The notes under the pieces are model-generated. The model was not told where the DNA came from, did not search any database, and saw only the letters and a list, made by a program, of their open reading frames with translations. Source: Erwinia sp. JUb26 (GTDB lineage Bacteria > Pseudomonadota > Gammaproteobacteria > Enterobacterales > Enterobacteriaceae). Taken from it: a stretch of 64,000 bases of DNA. A program made the position numbers and the translations under genes. The DNA lies in NCBI RefSeq assembly GCF_003751505.1, contig NZ_RJVB01000001.1, positions 248,001 to 312,000 of the forward strand. The letters are read 5' to 3'. This document shows, one piece after another, positions 25,702 to 34,482 of this stretch. Each line of letters begins with the position of its first letter. Within the stretch, counting starts at the first letter, position 1.

Positions 25702-26685
25702 TCAAATAGCGTAATCAGCGGACCATTCTTCAAGAACGGCCTGATAAGGTTTAATAAAGTGCAGCTCGGTGAACTTGCCCTGTTCAACGGCCAGCTGGCT
25801 ACGTTCTACTCGATCGTAAACAATCAGAGTTAATGAGTGATCCTGATGATTCAGGCTTGGCTGATAGCACTGACCCGCCGCAGAGTTCGCATTGTAAATC
25901 TCAGGACGGTAAATCTTCTGGAACGTTTCCATGGTGCTGATGGTCGCAACCAGCTCCATATTGCTGTAATCGCTCAGCAGGTCGCCGGTGAAATAGAAGG
26001 CCAGCGGCGCAGCGCTGTTGGCAGGCATGAAGTAACGCGCACGCAGGCCCATCTTGGCGAAATATTGATCGGTCAGGGACGGTTCGTCCTGCTGATATTC
26101 GATACCCAGCACAGGATGGACATTCCCCGTGCGGTTGTAGACGTTTTTACTGGAGACGCTCAGGCAGATAACCGGCTGCTTTGAGAAGTGCGCTTTATAC
26201 GTTTCTGACTTCACGAAGCATTTAAAGATGTTGCCATGCAGATCGCCGAAATTATCCGGCGTGCTGAACCCGGCTTTATCTTTATTGTGCTCTGACAGCA
26301 GTACGCTGAAATCATAATCACGGACGTAGGAGGAGAAGTTATTGCCGACAATACCTTCAATACGTTCGTTAGTTTCTTTATCAATGATATTGGTTTTTAA
26401 GATTTCAATTACCGGGAACGCACTGTTGTGGTTTTCGTCAGTAATATTCAAATCAACCGAAATGATATCGAGTTCAATGGCGTAACGATCGCTTTTGGGA
26501 TTATCCCAGTGCGCCAGATTGTTAAGGCGGTTGTTCATCATCACCAGGGTGTTGCGCAGGTTCTGCTGGCGGGTTTCACCACGGGCCAGGTTAGCAAAGT
26601 TGGTGGTGATGCGCGTGTTTTTAGATGGATTATAGTCTTCATCGAAACGCGTTTTTTTAATCGAAAAATTGAATTCTTGAGTCAT
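25702..26685 (-). CDS. mesX: MesX (DUF1852), partner of MesD
   Basis: Protein of 327 residues starting MTQEFNFSIKKTRFDEDYNP, with ARGETRQQNLRNTLVMMNNR and FAKMGLRARYFMPANSAAPL. These are features I associate with DUF1852 (MesX). MesX is needed for MesD activity and is thought to be an oxygenase-like protein, but its chemistry is not settled. It is first in the mesX-mesD operon. No signal peptide or membrane segment. I looked for MetJ boxes (AGACGTCT) upstream and found none convincing. Confidence 0.85.
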   Translation of the reverse strand: MTQEFNFSIKKTRFDEDYNPSKNTRITTNFANLARGETRQQNLRNTLVMMNNRLNNLAHWDNPKSDRYAIELDIISVDLNITDENHNSAFPVIEILKTNIIDKETNERIEGIVGNNFSSYVRDYDFSVLLSEHNKDKAGFSTPDNFGDLHGNIFKCFVKSETYKAHFSKQPVICLSVSSKNVYNRTGNVHPVLGIEYQQDEPSLTDQYFAKMGLRARYFMPANSAAPLAFYFTGDLLSDYSNMELVATISTMETFQKIYRPEIYNANSAAGQCYQPSLNHQDHSLTLIVYDRVERSQLAVEQGKFTELHFIKPYQAVLEEWSADYAI

Positions 26686-27004
26686 GGTAACCTGCCGTCT
26701 TGATTTCTGAATTGAAGCTGAATTGATTTATTGCCTTGTCAGTTCTGCAATTTTATTCTGGATTTTCTATTCAGTAATCTTCATGTTTGTCTATAGTAAT
26801 TAATGCATATTTTATGCCAGACTATTCGCGTGAGGAAAAGTGATTTAATTTCACCGAACATGAAGGAATCTCATGATCGGGTGAGGCGGATGCGGTTTTG
26901 GACAGGTTGGCCGGTTCAGGCCTCGTGGCTTCAGTCTCTGCGTTTGGGGCGTAATGATGTGAGATGTCGTCGACTATAACGCAGTAGCTATAGCTTTGGT
27001 GTTC

Positions 27005-27208
27005 GGGGCGCATCCTCTGCGCAAGTCTGGCGTCCTCGCGTCACGCTTTGCGTGATGCCTTCGGCTTCGGCAGCGTGCCTTTCGGGCCGGTCTGGAGCGG
27101 GCGTCCTGCCCGCGCCAGCCCTGACGCTAACGTCCTGTTAGCGTCCCCGGTCACGCTGCCTTCGCCTCAGCGCTGCGGATTGCCCGTTTTGCGCAGAGGA
27201 TGCGCCCC
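27005..27208 (+). repeat. Structured element A, bounded by perfect 20-base inverted arms
   Basis: The left arm at 27005-27024 (GGGGCGCATCCTCTGCGCAA) is the exact reverse complement of 27189-27208. The 164 bases inside contain three hairpins. H1 is TCACGC-TTT-GCGTGA (27040-27054). H2 is CTGG-a-GCGGGC-GTCCT-GCCCGC-g-CCAG (27091-27118). H3 is GACGCTAAC-GTCCT-GTTAGCGTC (27123-27145). Near the right arm is GCGCTGCGGATTGCCCGTT. An element with the same plan lies 220 bases away in the opposite orientation (element B). Whether it acts as RNA, a DNA cruciform or a small non-autonomous mobile element cannot be told from one window. Confidence 0.8.
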
Positions 27209-27255
27209 TTTCTGCAAAGTGCCTGCGGCTGAGATTAAAGATAATTAAGCGTTGC

Positions 27256-27287
27256 GCCAACTGAGCCAACTGAGCCAACTGAGCCAA
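27256..27287. repeat. 9-base tandem repeat
   Basis: GCCAACTGA occurs three times in tandem followed by GCCAA. It lies in the AT-richer spacer between elements A and B. Confidence 0.85.
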
Positions 27288-27430
27288 TTTAATTCGAACG
27301 AATTTTGTGCGGTGAAAGGAAGCAATGGCCTGGGAAAGTGAGAGTTTCTCAAGCCGAAAAGTGATTAAATTTCTGCAAATTACGTTGAGGCATTTTTCTT
27401 TTCAGCTAAAGGCACCAGAGCTAAAAGCGG

Positions 27431-27625
27431 GCTGGTGGTTCCCCCGAACGGGTAATCCGCAGCGCAGAACGCAGAGAGGAAGCCAGGATTCGGTCGCACG
27501 GACGCGACCGAAAAGCACAGCCGGGCAGGACGCCCGTCTGTGCTGGTCCGACCGGCTGAGGAACGAAGTGATGGTACCACGCAAAGCGTGGCGCGAGGAC
27601 CCGCCCGAGCGGGGGAACCACCAGC
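27431..27625 (-). repeat. Structured element B, inverted relative of element A with different arms
   Basis: The arms are 27431-27452 and 27604-27625 (GCTGGTGGTTCCCCCG...CGGG against its complement, two mismatches). Read on the minus strand, the interior repeats the plan of element A. H1 is CCACGC-TTT-GCGTGG. H2 is CACAG-a-CGGGC-GTCCT-GCCCG-g-CTGTG. H3 is TTCGGTCGC-GTCCGT-GCGACCGAA. Then comes GCGCTGCGGATTACCCGTT. The stems differ from element A in sequence but stay paired; the loop motif GTCC and the linker GTCCTCGCG are kept. This pattern of compensating changes supports a conserved fold. Confidence 0.8.
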
Positions 27626-27720
27626 CAGCGAAAGCACCGTTGCTTCAGCCAGCGGAGACACCGTTTCCCTGGCCAGCGCAAGCACTGCCGCCCCAGCCAG
27701 TGAAAGCACCTCCGCTTCAG
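27625..27720. repeat. Four 24-base tandem repeats
   Basis: Units start at 27625, 27649, 27673 and 27697, each of the form CCAGYG..A..CAC..(N)CAG or CTGG, exactly 24 bases with no gaps. The period is a multiple of three, so all frames give eight-residue repeats. The array abuts the right arm of element B, whose end (CCAGC) overlaps the first unit. It is a candidate variable-number repeat or the remnant of a low-complexity coding sequence. Confidence 0.85.
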
Positions 27721-27738
27721 GCAATATGACCTAAGTAA

Positions 27739-28917
27739 TTACCCGCTAACCTTCACGCTCGCCGCCGCAGCAACTGCACGCTGCACCGCATCATCGATAT
27801 CGCTCCCGGTCGCCAACGCCACGCCCAGACGACGCTGCCCGCGAATCTCCGGCTTACCGAACAGACGAACCTGCAAACCGGCACCGACCGCCGCCTGCAA
27901 ATTACCAAACTGAACGTTATCACTGTCCAGCTGCGGCAGAATAACGGCAGACGCAGAAGGACCGTACTGACGAATACCGCCCACCGGCAGGCCGAGGAAC
28001 GCGCGCACGTGCAGGGCAAACTCGGACACATCCTGCGAAATCAGCGTCACCATCCCGGTATCGTGTGGGCGAGGGGACACCTCGCTGAATACCACCTCAT
28101 CACCGCACACAAACAGCTCAACGCCAAACAGGCCGCGACCGCCAAGGGCCTCCACGACATTACGGGCGATATCCTGCGCACGCTGCAACGCCAGATCGCT
28201 CATCTGCTGCGGCTGCCAGGATTCACGATAATCGCCATCTTCCTGACGGTGACCGATCGGGGCACAGAAATGTACGCCGTCAACGGCACTAATCGTCAGC
28301 AGCGTAATCTCAAAATCGAACTTCACCACGCCTTCAACAATCACCCGGCCCGCCCCGGCGCGGCCACCCTGTTGGGCATACTCCCAGGCCGCTTCCAGCT
28401 GCGAGGCTTCGCGAATAAAGCTCTGGCCTTTACCGGAAGAACTCATCACCGGCTTAACGATGCACGGGAAGCCAATTTCATCGGCGGCGACGAAGAACGC
28501 TTCGCGGCTGTCGGCGAAGCGGTAGCTGGAGGTCGGCAGCGAAAGTTCTTCAGCGGCGAGGCGACGAATGCCTTCACGGTTCATGGTCAGTTTTGCCGCG
28601 CGCGCGGTGGGAACCACGTGCTGGCCCTGTTTTTCCAGTTCAACCAGCATATCGGTGGCGATGGCTTCAATTTCCGGGACGACGAAGTCCGGCTTTTCCT
28701 GAGCGATCAAAGCAGCCAGTGCGGCACCGTCAAGCATATTGATCACATGGCTGCGGTGGGCAACGTGCATGGCCGGGGCGTCGGCATAGCGATCGACGGC
28801 GATCACTTCAACGCCAAGACGCTGACATTCCAGCGCGACTTCCTTGCCCAGTTCACCTGATCCTAACAGCATTACGCGGGTCGCCTGTGGGCGCAGCGCG
28901 GTTCCAAGAGTCGTCAT
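27739..28917 (-). CDS. purT: Formate-dependent phosphoribosylglycinamide formyltransferase
   Basis: ATP-grasp enzyme of 392 residues, the same length as E. coli PurT. It makes formyl-GAR from GAR, formate and ATP in purine synthesis. Motifs include [20 protein letters not shown] at the N-terminus, [16 protein letters not shown] in the ATP-grasp loop, and [20 protein letters not shown] with [11 protein letters not shown] start at 28917 ([11 protein letters not shown]), matching the family; the longer frame only adds upstream DNA that contains a PurR box. It is divergent from yebG. Confidence 0.95.
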   Translation of the reverse strand: MTTLGTALRPQATRVMLLGSGELGKEVALECQRLGVEVIAVDRYADAPAMHVAHRSHVINMLDGAALAALIAQEKPDFVVPEIEAIATDMLVELEKQGQHVVPTARAAKLTMNREGIRRLAAEELSLPTSSYRFADSREAFFVAADEIGFPCIVKPVMSSSGKGQSFIREASQLEAAWEYAQQGGRAGAGRVIVEGVVKFDFEITLLTISAVDGVHFCAPIGHRQEDGDYRESWQPQQMSDLALQRAQDIARNVVEALGGRGLFGVELFVCGDEVVFSEVSPRPHDTGMVTLISQDVSEFALHVRAFLGLPVGGIRQYGPSASAVILPQLDSDNVQFGNLQAAVGAGLQVRLFGKPEIRGQRRLGVALATGSDIDDAVQRAVAAAASVKVSG

Positions 28918-28958
28918 AATCTCTACCTGATTGAATGGAAAAAACGCGCGCAGTATAA

Positions 28959-28974
28959 ACGAAAACGTTTGCGT
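28959..28974. promoter_or_regulatory. PurR operator upstream of purT
   Basis: ACGAAAACGTTTGCGT matches the PurR consensus ACGCAAACGTTTGCGT at 15 of 16 positions, 42 bases upstream of the purT start. PurR with hypoxanthine or guanine should repress purT here. Confidence 0.85.
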
Positions 28975-29021
28975 GTTCATCCTGAACGGTGAACTTGAGT
29001 CAAATCAGCTTCAATGTTATG

Positions 29022-29037
29022 CTGTATATAAATACAG
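29022..29037. promoter_or_regulatory. LexA box upstream of yebG
   Basis: CTGTATATAAATACAG fits the LexA consensus CTGT-N8-ACAG with the preferred AT core. It lies 18 bases ahead of the yebG start, as expected for an SOS-induced gene. Confidence 0.92.
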
Positions 29038-29054
29038 TATAGCGAGAGAGAACC

Positions 29055-29351
29055 ATGGCTGTTGAAATACAATACGTAGTCGTCAGAAAAGGTGAGGAAA
29101 AGATGACGTTTGCCAGCAAAAAAGAAGCCGATGCCTACGACAAAATGCTCGATATGGCCGAAGTGTTTTCTGAATGGCTGACCACCAGCCCGCTGGCGCT
29201 TGATGAACAACAGGGCGAAGCATTGGGACTTTATCTGGCCGAGAATAAAGATGCGCTGCAGCACATTCTGCGCACCGGTAAAATGCCGGAAGAGCCTAAC
29301 GCCGAAGAGGCTGAATCAGCGGAAGGCGACAGCAAACTGCGCGCGGTTTGA
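29055..29351 (+). CDS. yebG: SOS-induced protein YebG
   Basis: Protein of 98 residues (MAVEIQYVVVRKGEEKMTFA, then KKEADAYDKMLDMAEVFSEW) of the YebG family, a DNA-damage-induced protein of unknown mechanism. Its C-terminus is acidic (EEPNAEEAESAEGDSK), as in relatives. The LexA box directly upstream confirms SOS control. It is divergent from purT as in E. coli. Confidence 0.93.
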   Translation: MAVEIQYVVVRKGEEKMTFASKKEADAYDKMLDMAEVFSEWLTTSPLALDEQQGEALGLYLAENKDALQHILRTGKMPEEPNAEEAESAEGDSKLRAV

Positions 29352-29364
29352 ATTCCTGCTATGC

Positions 29365-29410
29365 CGGTAAACTCGGGTCGATCTGATTTCAGATCGGTCC
29401 GAGTTTACCG
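29365..29410. terminator. 46-base palindrome between convergent genes
   Basis: CGGTAAACTCGG pairs with CCGAGTTTACCG, then an internal GT/GT mismatch, then CGATCTGA pairs with TCAGATCG around TT. It sits between the ends of yebG and the minus-strand isomerase gene and would form a strong hairpin on either transcript. A clear U-run is lacking, so it may stop or stabilise transcripts rather than terminate classically. Confidence 0.55.
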
Positions 29411-29473
29411 TTGTCACTGTAAGTACCGTCCTGGCGGTCATTTCGCCAGACTGTACTGATAAAGCCTTCCCGG

Positions 29474-30295
29474 TTAAATGGATGCGAGCTGCTGGCGTAG
29501 CGCCCGCATTGCTTTTCTGGCCGTATCCGCAGGTTCGGCGTGTTGAAGGCTGTCGTTAAAGACTTCAAGTCCCAGCGGTCCCCGGTAATCAATCGCGTGA
29601 AGATGATCGAGTAACGATGTCAGTGGGAAATTCCCTTCTCCGGGCAGCAGGCGGTGGTGACGTGCCGTCTCTACCAGCTTGCCATTCTCAGGAAGTTTTG
29701 CCAGATCGGAAAGCTGGACCAGGAAAATTTTTTCAGCCGGAATATCCCCCAAATCGGCAATATCGCGCTGACGAACAAAAATATGAAACGCATCGACAAC
29801 CAGACCCAGATTGGGTGCTCCGATGCCGTTGATCAAGCGCCATGCATCGCGGGTGGTATTGATTTTGCTGCTCCACGCCATGGCCTCATAGGCGATGCGC
29901 AGGCCATGATGTCGCGCCCGTTCAGCCAGCCAGCCGAGATCCTCCTCCACACGCTCGAACTGGCAGCGGCTGTCGGTCGAAGCGGGAACCAGCAGCGTCG
30001 TTGCACCCACCCTGACGGCCGTTTCAATCATCGTCTGCGCTTCATCATATTTCTGCTGCCGCAGCGGATCCGGGGCACCATCAAAGTCCAGCAGAACCTG
30101 ATAGTCGGTTAACTGTAATGGAAGGTCCGTCAGCAGCCGACGCAGACCATCGCAGTCTGAATCCGCTGCCGCTACGTCCTGCTGCCAGAGTTCTATCTGA
30201 TCGAAGCCGGCATCATGCGCCGCCTTAAGTTTTTGACGGGGCGTTCCACCCAGCAAGATCGTATTAATAAATAATGGATTTTCTGCAAACGCCAT
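29474..30295 (-). CDS. Sugar-phosphate isomerase/epimerase family TIM-barrel protein
   Basis: Protein of 273 residues with the AP-endonuclease-2 type TIM barrel. Recognisable metal-site segments are FDQIELWQQDV, GLRIAYEAMAWSSKINT, NLGLVVDAFHIF, and PLGLEVFND. It resembles the 3-dehydroshikimate dehydratase domain (QuiC1-type) and myo-inositol catabolic isomerases. No accessory genes point to one pathway. I start at 30295 because AGGAG lies six bases upstream; the longer frame is leader. It is divergent from ptrB, in the place of E. coli yebE/yebF. Confidence 0.75.
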   Translation of the reverse strand: MAFAENPLFINTILLGGTPRQKLKAAHDAGFDQIELWQQDVAAADSDCDGLRRLLTDLPLQLTDYQVLLDFDGAPDPLRQQKYDEAQTMIETAVRVGATTLLVPASTDSRCQFERVEEDLGWLAERARHHGLRIAYEAMAWSSKINTTRDAWRLINGIGAPNLGLVVDAFHIFVRQRDIADLGDIPAEKIFLVQLSDLAKLPENGKLVETARHHRLLPGEGNFPLTSLLDHLHAIDYRGPLGLEVFNDSLQHAEPADTARKAMRALRQQLASI

Positions 30296-30486
30296 CACTG
30301 CTCCTGATGATTGATCAATACCGTCAAGGGTAGGAACAAAAATCAATCGGCACAACCCGCAGCCATCTCAGACACTGGCATAGCATATTAAACCGCCGGT
30401 TTTTCAACCTGTCGCGCGCATTGCTATTGGCAATCCGGCATCTTGCTGCCAGTCTTACAGTCAGGCACAGCAACCGTGAAAATATC

Positions 30487-32550
30487 ATGACACCACCTAA
30501 AGCAAAGAAAGTCCCTCATGTGATGACTCAGCACGGTGACACGCGCTGCGACAACTATTACTGGCTGCGCGATGACCAGCGGGAAGACCCGGAAATTATC
30601 GCCTGGCTCAAGGCGGAAAACGCTTACGGCGACAGCCTGCTGGCGCCGCAAAAACCGCTGCAGGCGGAACTGCTGCAGGAGATCGTCGATCGCATCCCTC
30701 CGCGTGACCAGTCGGTTCCCTATGTAAAAAATGGTTATCGCTATCAGAGCCGCTACGAAGAGGGCAATGAATACGCCATCTACAGCCGCCAGCCTGCGGA
30801 AACCGCCACACCCGAGCAGTGGGAAACGCTGGTCGATGCCAACCAGCGAGCGGCGGAAAGCGAGTTTTATGCGCTCGGTAGTCTGGCGATTACCCGAGAT
30901 AACCGGATCCTGGCGCTGGCGGAAGATTTTCTTTCGCGCCGCATTTACAGCATTCATTTCCGCCACCTGCAGGATGAGAACAGCTATGACGACGTGCTGG
31001 AAGGTGTGACGGCCGGGATGACCTGGGCAAATGACTCGCAGACGCTCTACTACGTGCGCAAGCATCCGAAGACGCTACTGCCTTACCAGGTCTGGCGGCA
31101 TACGCTGGGTACCGCGCAGGAAAGCGATCGGCTGGTCTACGAGGAACTGGACGATACCTTTTACGTCGGCCTGTATAAAACCACCTCCGAGCAGTTTATT
31201 GCCATTTCACTCAACAGCAGCACCACCAGTGAAATCCTGCTGCTGGATGCGAACGTACCGGATGCCGAACCGGTGATGTTCAGCCCGCGCCGCAAAGATC
31301 ATGAGTACAGCGTCGACCACTATCAGAATCATTTTTACCTGCGATCTAACCGCGACGGTAAGAACTTCGGCCTCTATCGCACCGACAGTATCGGGCAGAA
31401 CGACTGGCAGGCGATTATCGCGCCGCGTACGGATATCGTGCTGGAGGGCTACTCGCTGTTCCGCGACTGGCTGGTGGTGGAAGAGCGTCAGCGCGGCCTG
31501 ACCCGCCTGCGTCAGATTAGCTGGCAGAGCGGGGAAGAACGGGCCATTGCCTTTGACGATCCGACCTACGTCACCTGGCTGGGCCACAACCCGGAGCCGG
31601 AAACCAGCAAGCTGCGCTATGGCTATTCATCAATGACCACGCCGGACACGCTGTACGAAGTGGATATGGACAGCGGTGAACGTCAGGTGCTGAAACAGAC
31701 GGCGGTGAAGGGCTTTGATGCCGCTCATTACCGCAGCGAACGTCACTGGATCACCGTGCGTGACGGGGTTGAGGTGCCGGTGTCGCTGGTTTATCGCAAG
31801 GACAGTTATCGTCCCGGCAGTAACCCACTGCTGGTCTACGGCTATGGCTCCTACGGCAGCAGCATGGATCCCGATTTCAGCGCCAGCCGACTCAGCCTGC
31901 TGGATCGCGGCTTTGTCTTCGCGTTGACCCATATTCGTGGCGGCGGTGAAATGGGTCAGCAGTGGTATGACGATGGACGTCTGCTGAATAAGATGAACAC
32001 CTTCAACGACTTTATCGATATTACCGATGCGCTGGTCGAAAAGGGCTATGGCGATCCGGCGAAGCTTTATGCCATGGGCGGCAGCGCCGGCGGCCTGCTG
32101 ATGGGCGCGGTGATCAATCAGGTGCCGGAACGCTTCCACGGCGTGGTGGCGCAGGTGCCTTTCGTGGATGTGGTCACCACCATGCTGGACGAGAGTATTC
32201 CGCTGACGACCGGGGAATATGACGAGTGGGGCAATCCCAACGACGAGCAGTATTACCACTACATCAAACAGTACAGCCCGTACGACCAGGTTACCGCGCA
32301 GAACTACCCGCATCTGCTGGTCACGACGGGCCTGCACGACTCACAGGTGCAATACTGGGAACCGGCAAAATGGGTGGCTAAACTGCGCGAGCTGAAAACA
32401 GACTCGAATCTGCTGGTCCTGCATACCGATATGGATGCTGGTCACGGTGGTAAATCAGGTCGCTATAAAGTGTGGGAAGAGGTGGCGCTGGAATATGCGT
32501 TTCTGATTGGGCTGGCGAACGGCACGCTCACCAGCAATGCTGCTCGTTAA
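30487..32550 (+). CDS. ptrB: Oligopeptidase B
   Basis: Cytosolic serine peptidase of 687 residues (E. coli: 686) that cleaves short peptides after Lys or Arg. The N-terminal beta-propeller (about 70-400) begins after [10 protein letters not shown]. The C-terminal alpha/beta hydrolase holds the nucleophile in [11 protein letters not shown], with Asp and His in the region [13 protein letters not shown] to [11 protein letters not shown]. The ATG at 30487 gives the usual N-terminus ([11 protein letters not shown]). Its stop overlaps the stop of the convergent exoX gene. Confidence 0.95.
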   Translation: MTPPKAKKVPHVMTQHGDTRCDNYYWLRDDQREDPEIIAWLKAENAYGDSLLAPQKPLQAELLQEIVDRIPPRDQSVPYVKNGYRYQSRYEEGNEYAIYSRQPAETATPEQWETLVDANQRAAESEFYALGSLAITRDNRILALAEDFLSRRIYSIHFRHLQDENSYDDVLEGVTAGMTWANDSQTLYYVRKHPKTLLPYQVWRHTLGTAQESDRLVYEELDDTFYVGLYKTTSEQFIAISLNSSTTSEILLLDANVPDAEPVMFSPRRKDHEYSVDHYQNHFYLRSNRDGKNFGLYRTDSIGQNDWQAIIAPRTDIVLEGYSLFRDWLVVEERQRGLTRLRQISWQSGEERAIAFDDPTYVTWLGHNPEPETSKLRYGYSSMTTPDTLYEVDMDSGERQVLKQTAVKGFDAAHYRSERHWITVRDGVEVPVSLVYRKDSYRPGSNPLLVYGYGSYGSSMDPDFSASRLSLLDRGFVFALTHIRGGGEMGQQWYDDGRLLNKMNTFNDFIDITDALVEKGYGDPAKLYAMGGSAGGLLMGAVINQVPERFHGVVAQVPFVDVVTTMLDESIPLTTGEYDEWGNPNDEQYYHYIKQYSPYDQVTAQNYPHLLVTTGLHDSQVQYWEPAKWVAKLRELKTDSNLLVLHTDMDAGHGGKSGRYKVWEEVALEYAFLIGLANGTLTSNAAR

Positions 32551-33212
32551 TCATCAATCCCCAGCGCCCGCTGCATAGCAATACGCAGATTGGGCTTGAG
32601 GTCCGGGATGTTTTTCAGCATCCAGTGGAGATATCCCGGATCTTTCTTCGCGACCGAGTCAATCGCCTGCCCGCGATACTTGCCGAACGGAAACGTGCTT
32701 TCCAGCCCTTTAGTCTGCATCCTGCGCACCATCTCCGGCGCATCCCAACCGCTGGAATTCATGATGTGAACCAGCAGGGCGGCAGTAATGTAGCAGTCGT
32801 ACAGCGCGCGGTGCGCGTGCAGGCCAGGAGGCGTAATCACTTCAAGATTCAGCGCATCGCGCAGCGCCTGATTGCCGTATTTAAGGCCGGGCCACAGTCG
32901 GCGCGCCAGGGTCATGGTGCAAATCCATTCGCCGTGCATTTCCGGCAGCATCCGGCGATCGAAACTGGCATTGTGCGCCACGTAGAATGCGCTGCCCTGA
33001 TAACGGCCCACTGCCTGTTCGATGGTCGGCTTGCCCAGCACCATGTCTTCGGTGATCCGGTGGATGGCCATTGCCTGCCGGCTGATAGGGCGATCCGGGG
33101 AGATCAGGTCACTCATCGGGTTGATAATCTGTCCATCGACCACATCCACCGATGCCACTTCGACAATACCACCCTGCAGGCCGCAGGTTTCCGTGTCAAT
33201 TACACGTAACAT
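32547..33212 (-). CDS. exoX: Exodeoxyribonuclease X (DnaQ-like)
   Basis: 3'-5' DNA exonuclease of 221 residues with DEDDh motifs: Exo [10 protein letters not shown], Exo [14 protein letters not shown], and Exo [14 protein letters not shown]. The C-terminal [20 protein letters not shown] is found in ExoX and related proteins. It acts in mismatch and repair pathways. It is followed (upstream on the strand) by yobB with 12 bases between, so the two are probably co-transcribed. Confidence 0.93.
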   Translation of the reverse strand: MLRVIDTETCGLQGGIVEVASVDVVDGQIINPMSDLISPDRPISRQAMAIHRITEDMVLGKPTIEQAVGRYQGSAFYVAHNASFDRRMLPEMHGEWICTMTLARRLWPGLKYGNQALRDALNLEVITPPGLHAHRALYDCYITAALLVHIMNSSGWDAPEMVRRMQTKGLESTFPFGKYRGQAIDSVAKKDPGYLHWMLKNIPDLKPNLRIAMQRALGIDD

Positions 33213-33224
33213 AATCTCTCCCGT

Positions 33225-33983
33225 TTACAAAACCGAGGTGCAGGGTAACGGATGAACCTCGCCCTGCCAATGATTACCGCTGCGGCGGGCGATAATCAGC
33301 TGCTCTCCGCTACCGCCTTGCACCACCCGGCGGCCATCCGGACCCCAGAAGGCGCTTTTGCCGGCGCTTTGATACCCGCCGGTCGGCCAGGCGTGATTGG
33401 CCATCATCACCGCCATTTTGCATTCCCGCGACCAGCGCGCGAGGTAATCACAGTCCTGCTGATAGCCCTGTTCGGACACCAGCACGCTGGTCGCATACAG
33501 ATCGGCACCCTGGCGCGCCGCATCCTGAGCAAATTTTGCCACGCTGATATCGGCACAGATTGCCAGCACCACGTTGTGGCGCTGATGGCCAAACATCGGC
33601 ACGGCCGCGCCCTGAGTGAAGATCTGTTTTTCTTCACCGTACAGATTGCGTTTGCTGTAGGCAAAGCGGGTACCGTCGGGCAGGAATGTTGCCGCCGACA
33701 GCCGCACATTGTTTTCATCGATCAGCGGCAGCCCGATGCTGATCCCCATCCGGTGTTCAGCGGCCGCATCCGCGAAGACCTGCAAACGCGGGTCGTCGAG
33801 GGATAAGGCCAGGTCGGCCATCAGCGGCAGTTCGTAACCGGTGAGAGACAGTTCGGGAAACATCAGTAAATCAACACGCCGGGAGGCGGCAAGGCGGACA
33901 AACTCAAGGTGATGGTGGATATTCCAGGTGATATCGCCAGGGCGGGACCCTGACTGTGCTGCAGCAACATTCCAGCCGGACAT
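33225..33983 (-). CDS. yobB: Carbon-nitrogen hydrolase family protein YobB
   Basis: Nitrilase-superfamily protein of 252 residues with the Glu-Lys-Cys triad: LLMFPELSLTGYE, RFAYSKRNLYG, and LAICADISVAKF. E. coli YobB is similar but of unknown substrate and somewhat shorter. It lies between exoX and holE, as in E. coli. Confidence 0.85.
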   Translation of the reverse strand: MSGWNVAAAQSGSRPGDITWNIHHHLEFVRLAASRRVDLLMFPELSLTGYELPLMADLALSLDDPRLQVFADAAAEHRMGISIGLPLIDENNVRLSAATFLPDGTRFAYSKRNLYGEEKQIFTQGAAVPMFGHQRHNVVLAICADISVAKFAQDAARQGADLYATSVLVSEQGYQQDCDYLARWSRECKMAVMMANHAWPTGGYQSAGKSAFWGPDGRRVVQGGSGEQLIIARRSGNHWQGEVHPLPCTSVL

Positions 33984-34061
33984 AGTGACTCCATGGTTGA
34001 TATTGGGTGCAGTGATGCTCTGCTGATTATCTCACCCGATGCCCGGCGAAATGACAAGCCA

Positions 34062-34292
34062 TTATTTTTGCTTGGGTTCGTACGGCAGGCGCGAAAGGGA
34101 AAGGGAGAGCTGGCGATAATGCGCCAGCCGCTGGCGAAACCAGTCGCGCAGAGATTCAGGCTGTTCGCGTTCAACCATTTCTGCAATCACCGGCATGTTA
34201 TAGCGTTCTTTAAACGCCACGCCGGCAGCGGCCAGATCCACATTAATTTTATCTTTTTCTTCCTGCGGCAGCGTAGCCAGATTATTGCTCAT
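34062..34292 (-). CDS. holE: DNA polymerase III theta subunit
   Basis: Protein of 76 residues, the same length as E. coli HolE, with the conserved core [20 protein letters not shown] and [15 protein letters not shown], ending [10 protein letters not shown]. Theta stabilises the epsilon proofreading subunit of the core polymerase. I chose MSNNLATLP to match the family; an adjacent ATG one codon upstream is possible. GGAG precedes them. Confidence 0.93.
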   Translation of the reverse strand: MSNNLATLPQEEKDKINVDLAAAGVAFKERYNMPVIAEMVEREQPESLRDWFRQRLAHYRQLSLSLSRLPYEPKQK

Positions 34293-34482
34293 CATGTTCT
34301 CCAGACAGTTTGCCGCAAAAAATAATCCAGAAGGCACGGATTAGCAAGTTTACTGGCTAATCGATAGTCGTTATCACCTCGACACGCCTATTCAGGCGGG
34401 GTATTCTTTCGGCCTCTGGTCGCCCGGCACCGCTATTCGCAAGGATGATTGAGCACGATGCGTAACAACAGCCTGAAGTAAT

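Larger units (their letters stand above)
26686..27738. other. One-kilobase repeat-rich region between mesX and purT
   Basis: No supported gene. The left part (26686-27004) holds the mesX promoter. Then come two inverted-repeat-bounded structured elements (27005-27208 and 27431-27625), a 9-base tandem repeat (27256-27287) and a 24-base tandem repeat (27625-27720). Several frames of 60-130 codons cross these repeats; their peptides are repeat translations, so I do not call them. Confidence 0.7.

Noticed and set aside
26686-26830. MetJ box or SAM riboswitch ahead of mesX
   Set aside because: No tandem AGACGTCT-like sites and no recognisable riboswitch core; only AT-rich promoter-like DNA.
27005-27720. 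CRISPR array
   Set aside because: The repeats are not separated by unique spacers of uniform length, and no cas genes are present in the window.
27048-27734. Several frames of 60-134 codons through the 27 kb repeats
   Set aside because: They translate hairpins and tandem repeats, overlap on both strands, and lack ribosome sites and domain features.
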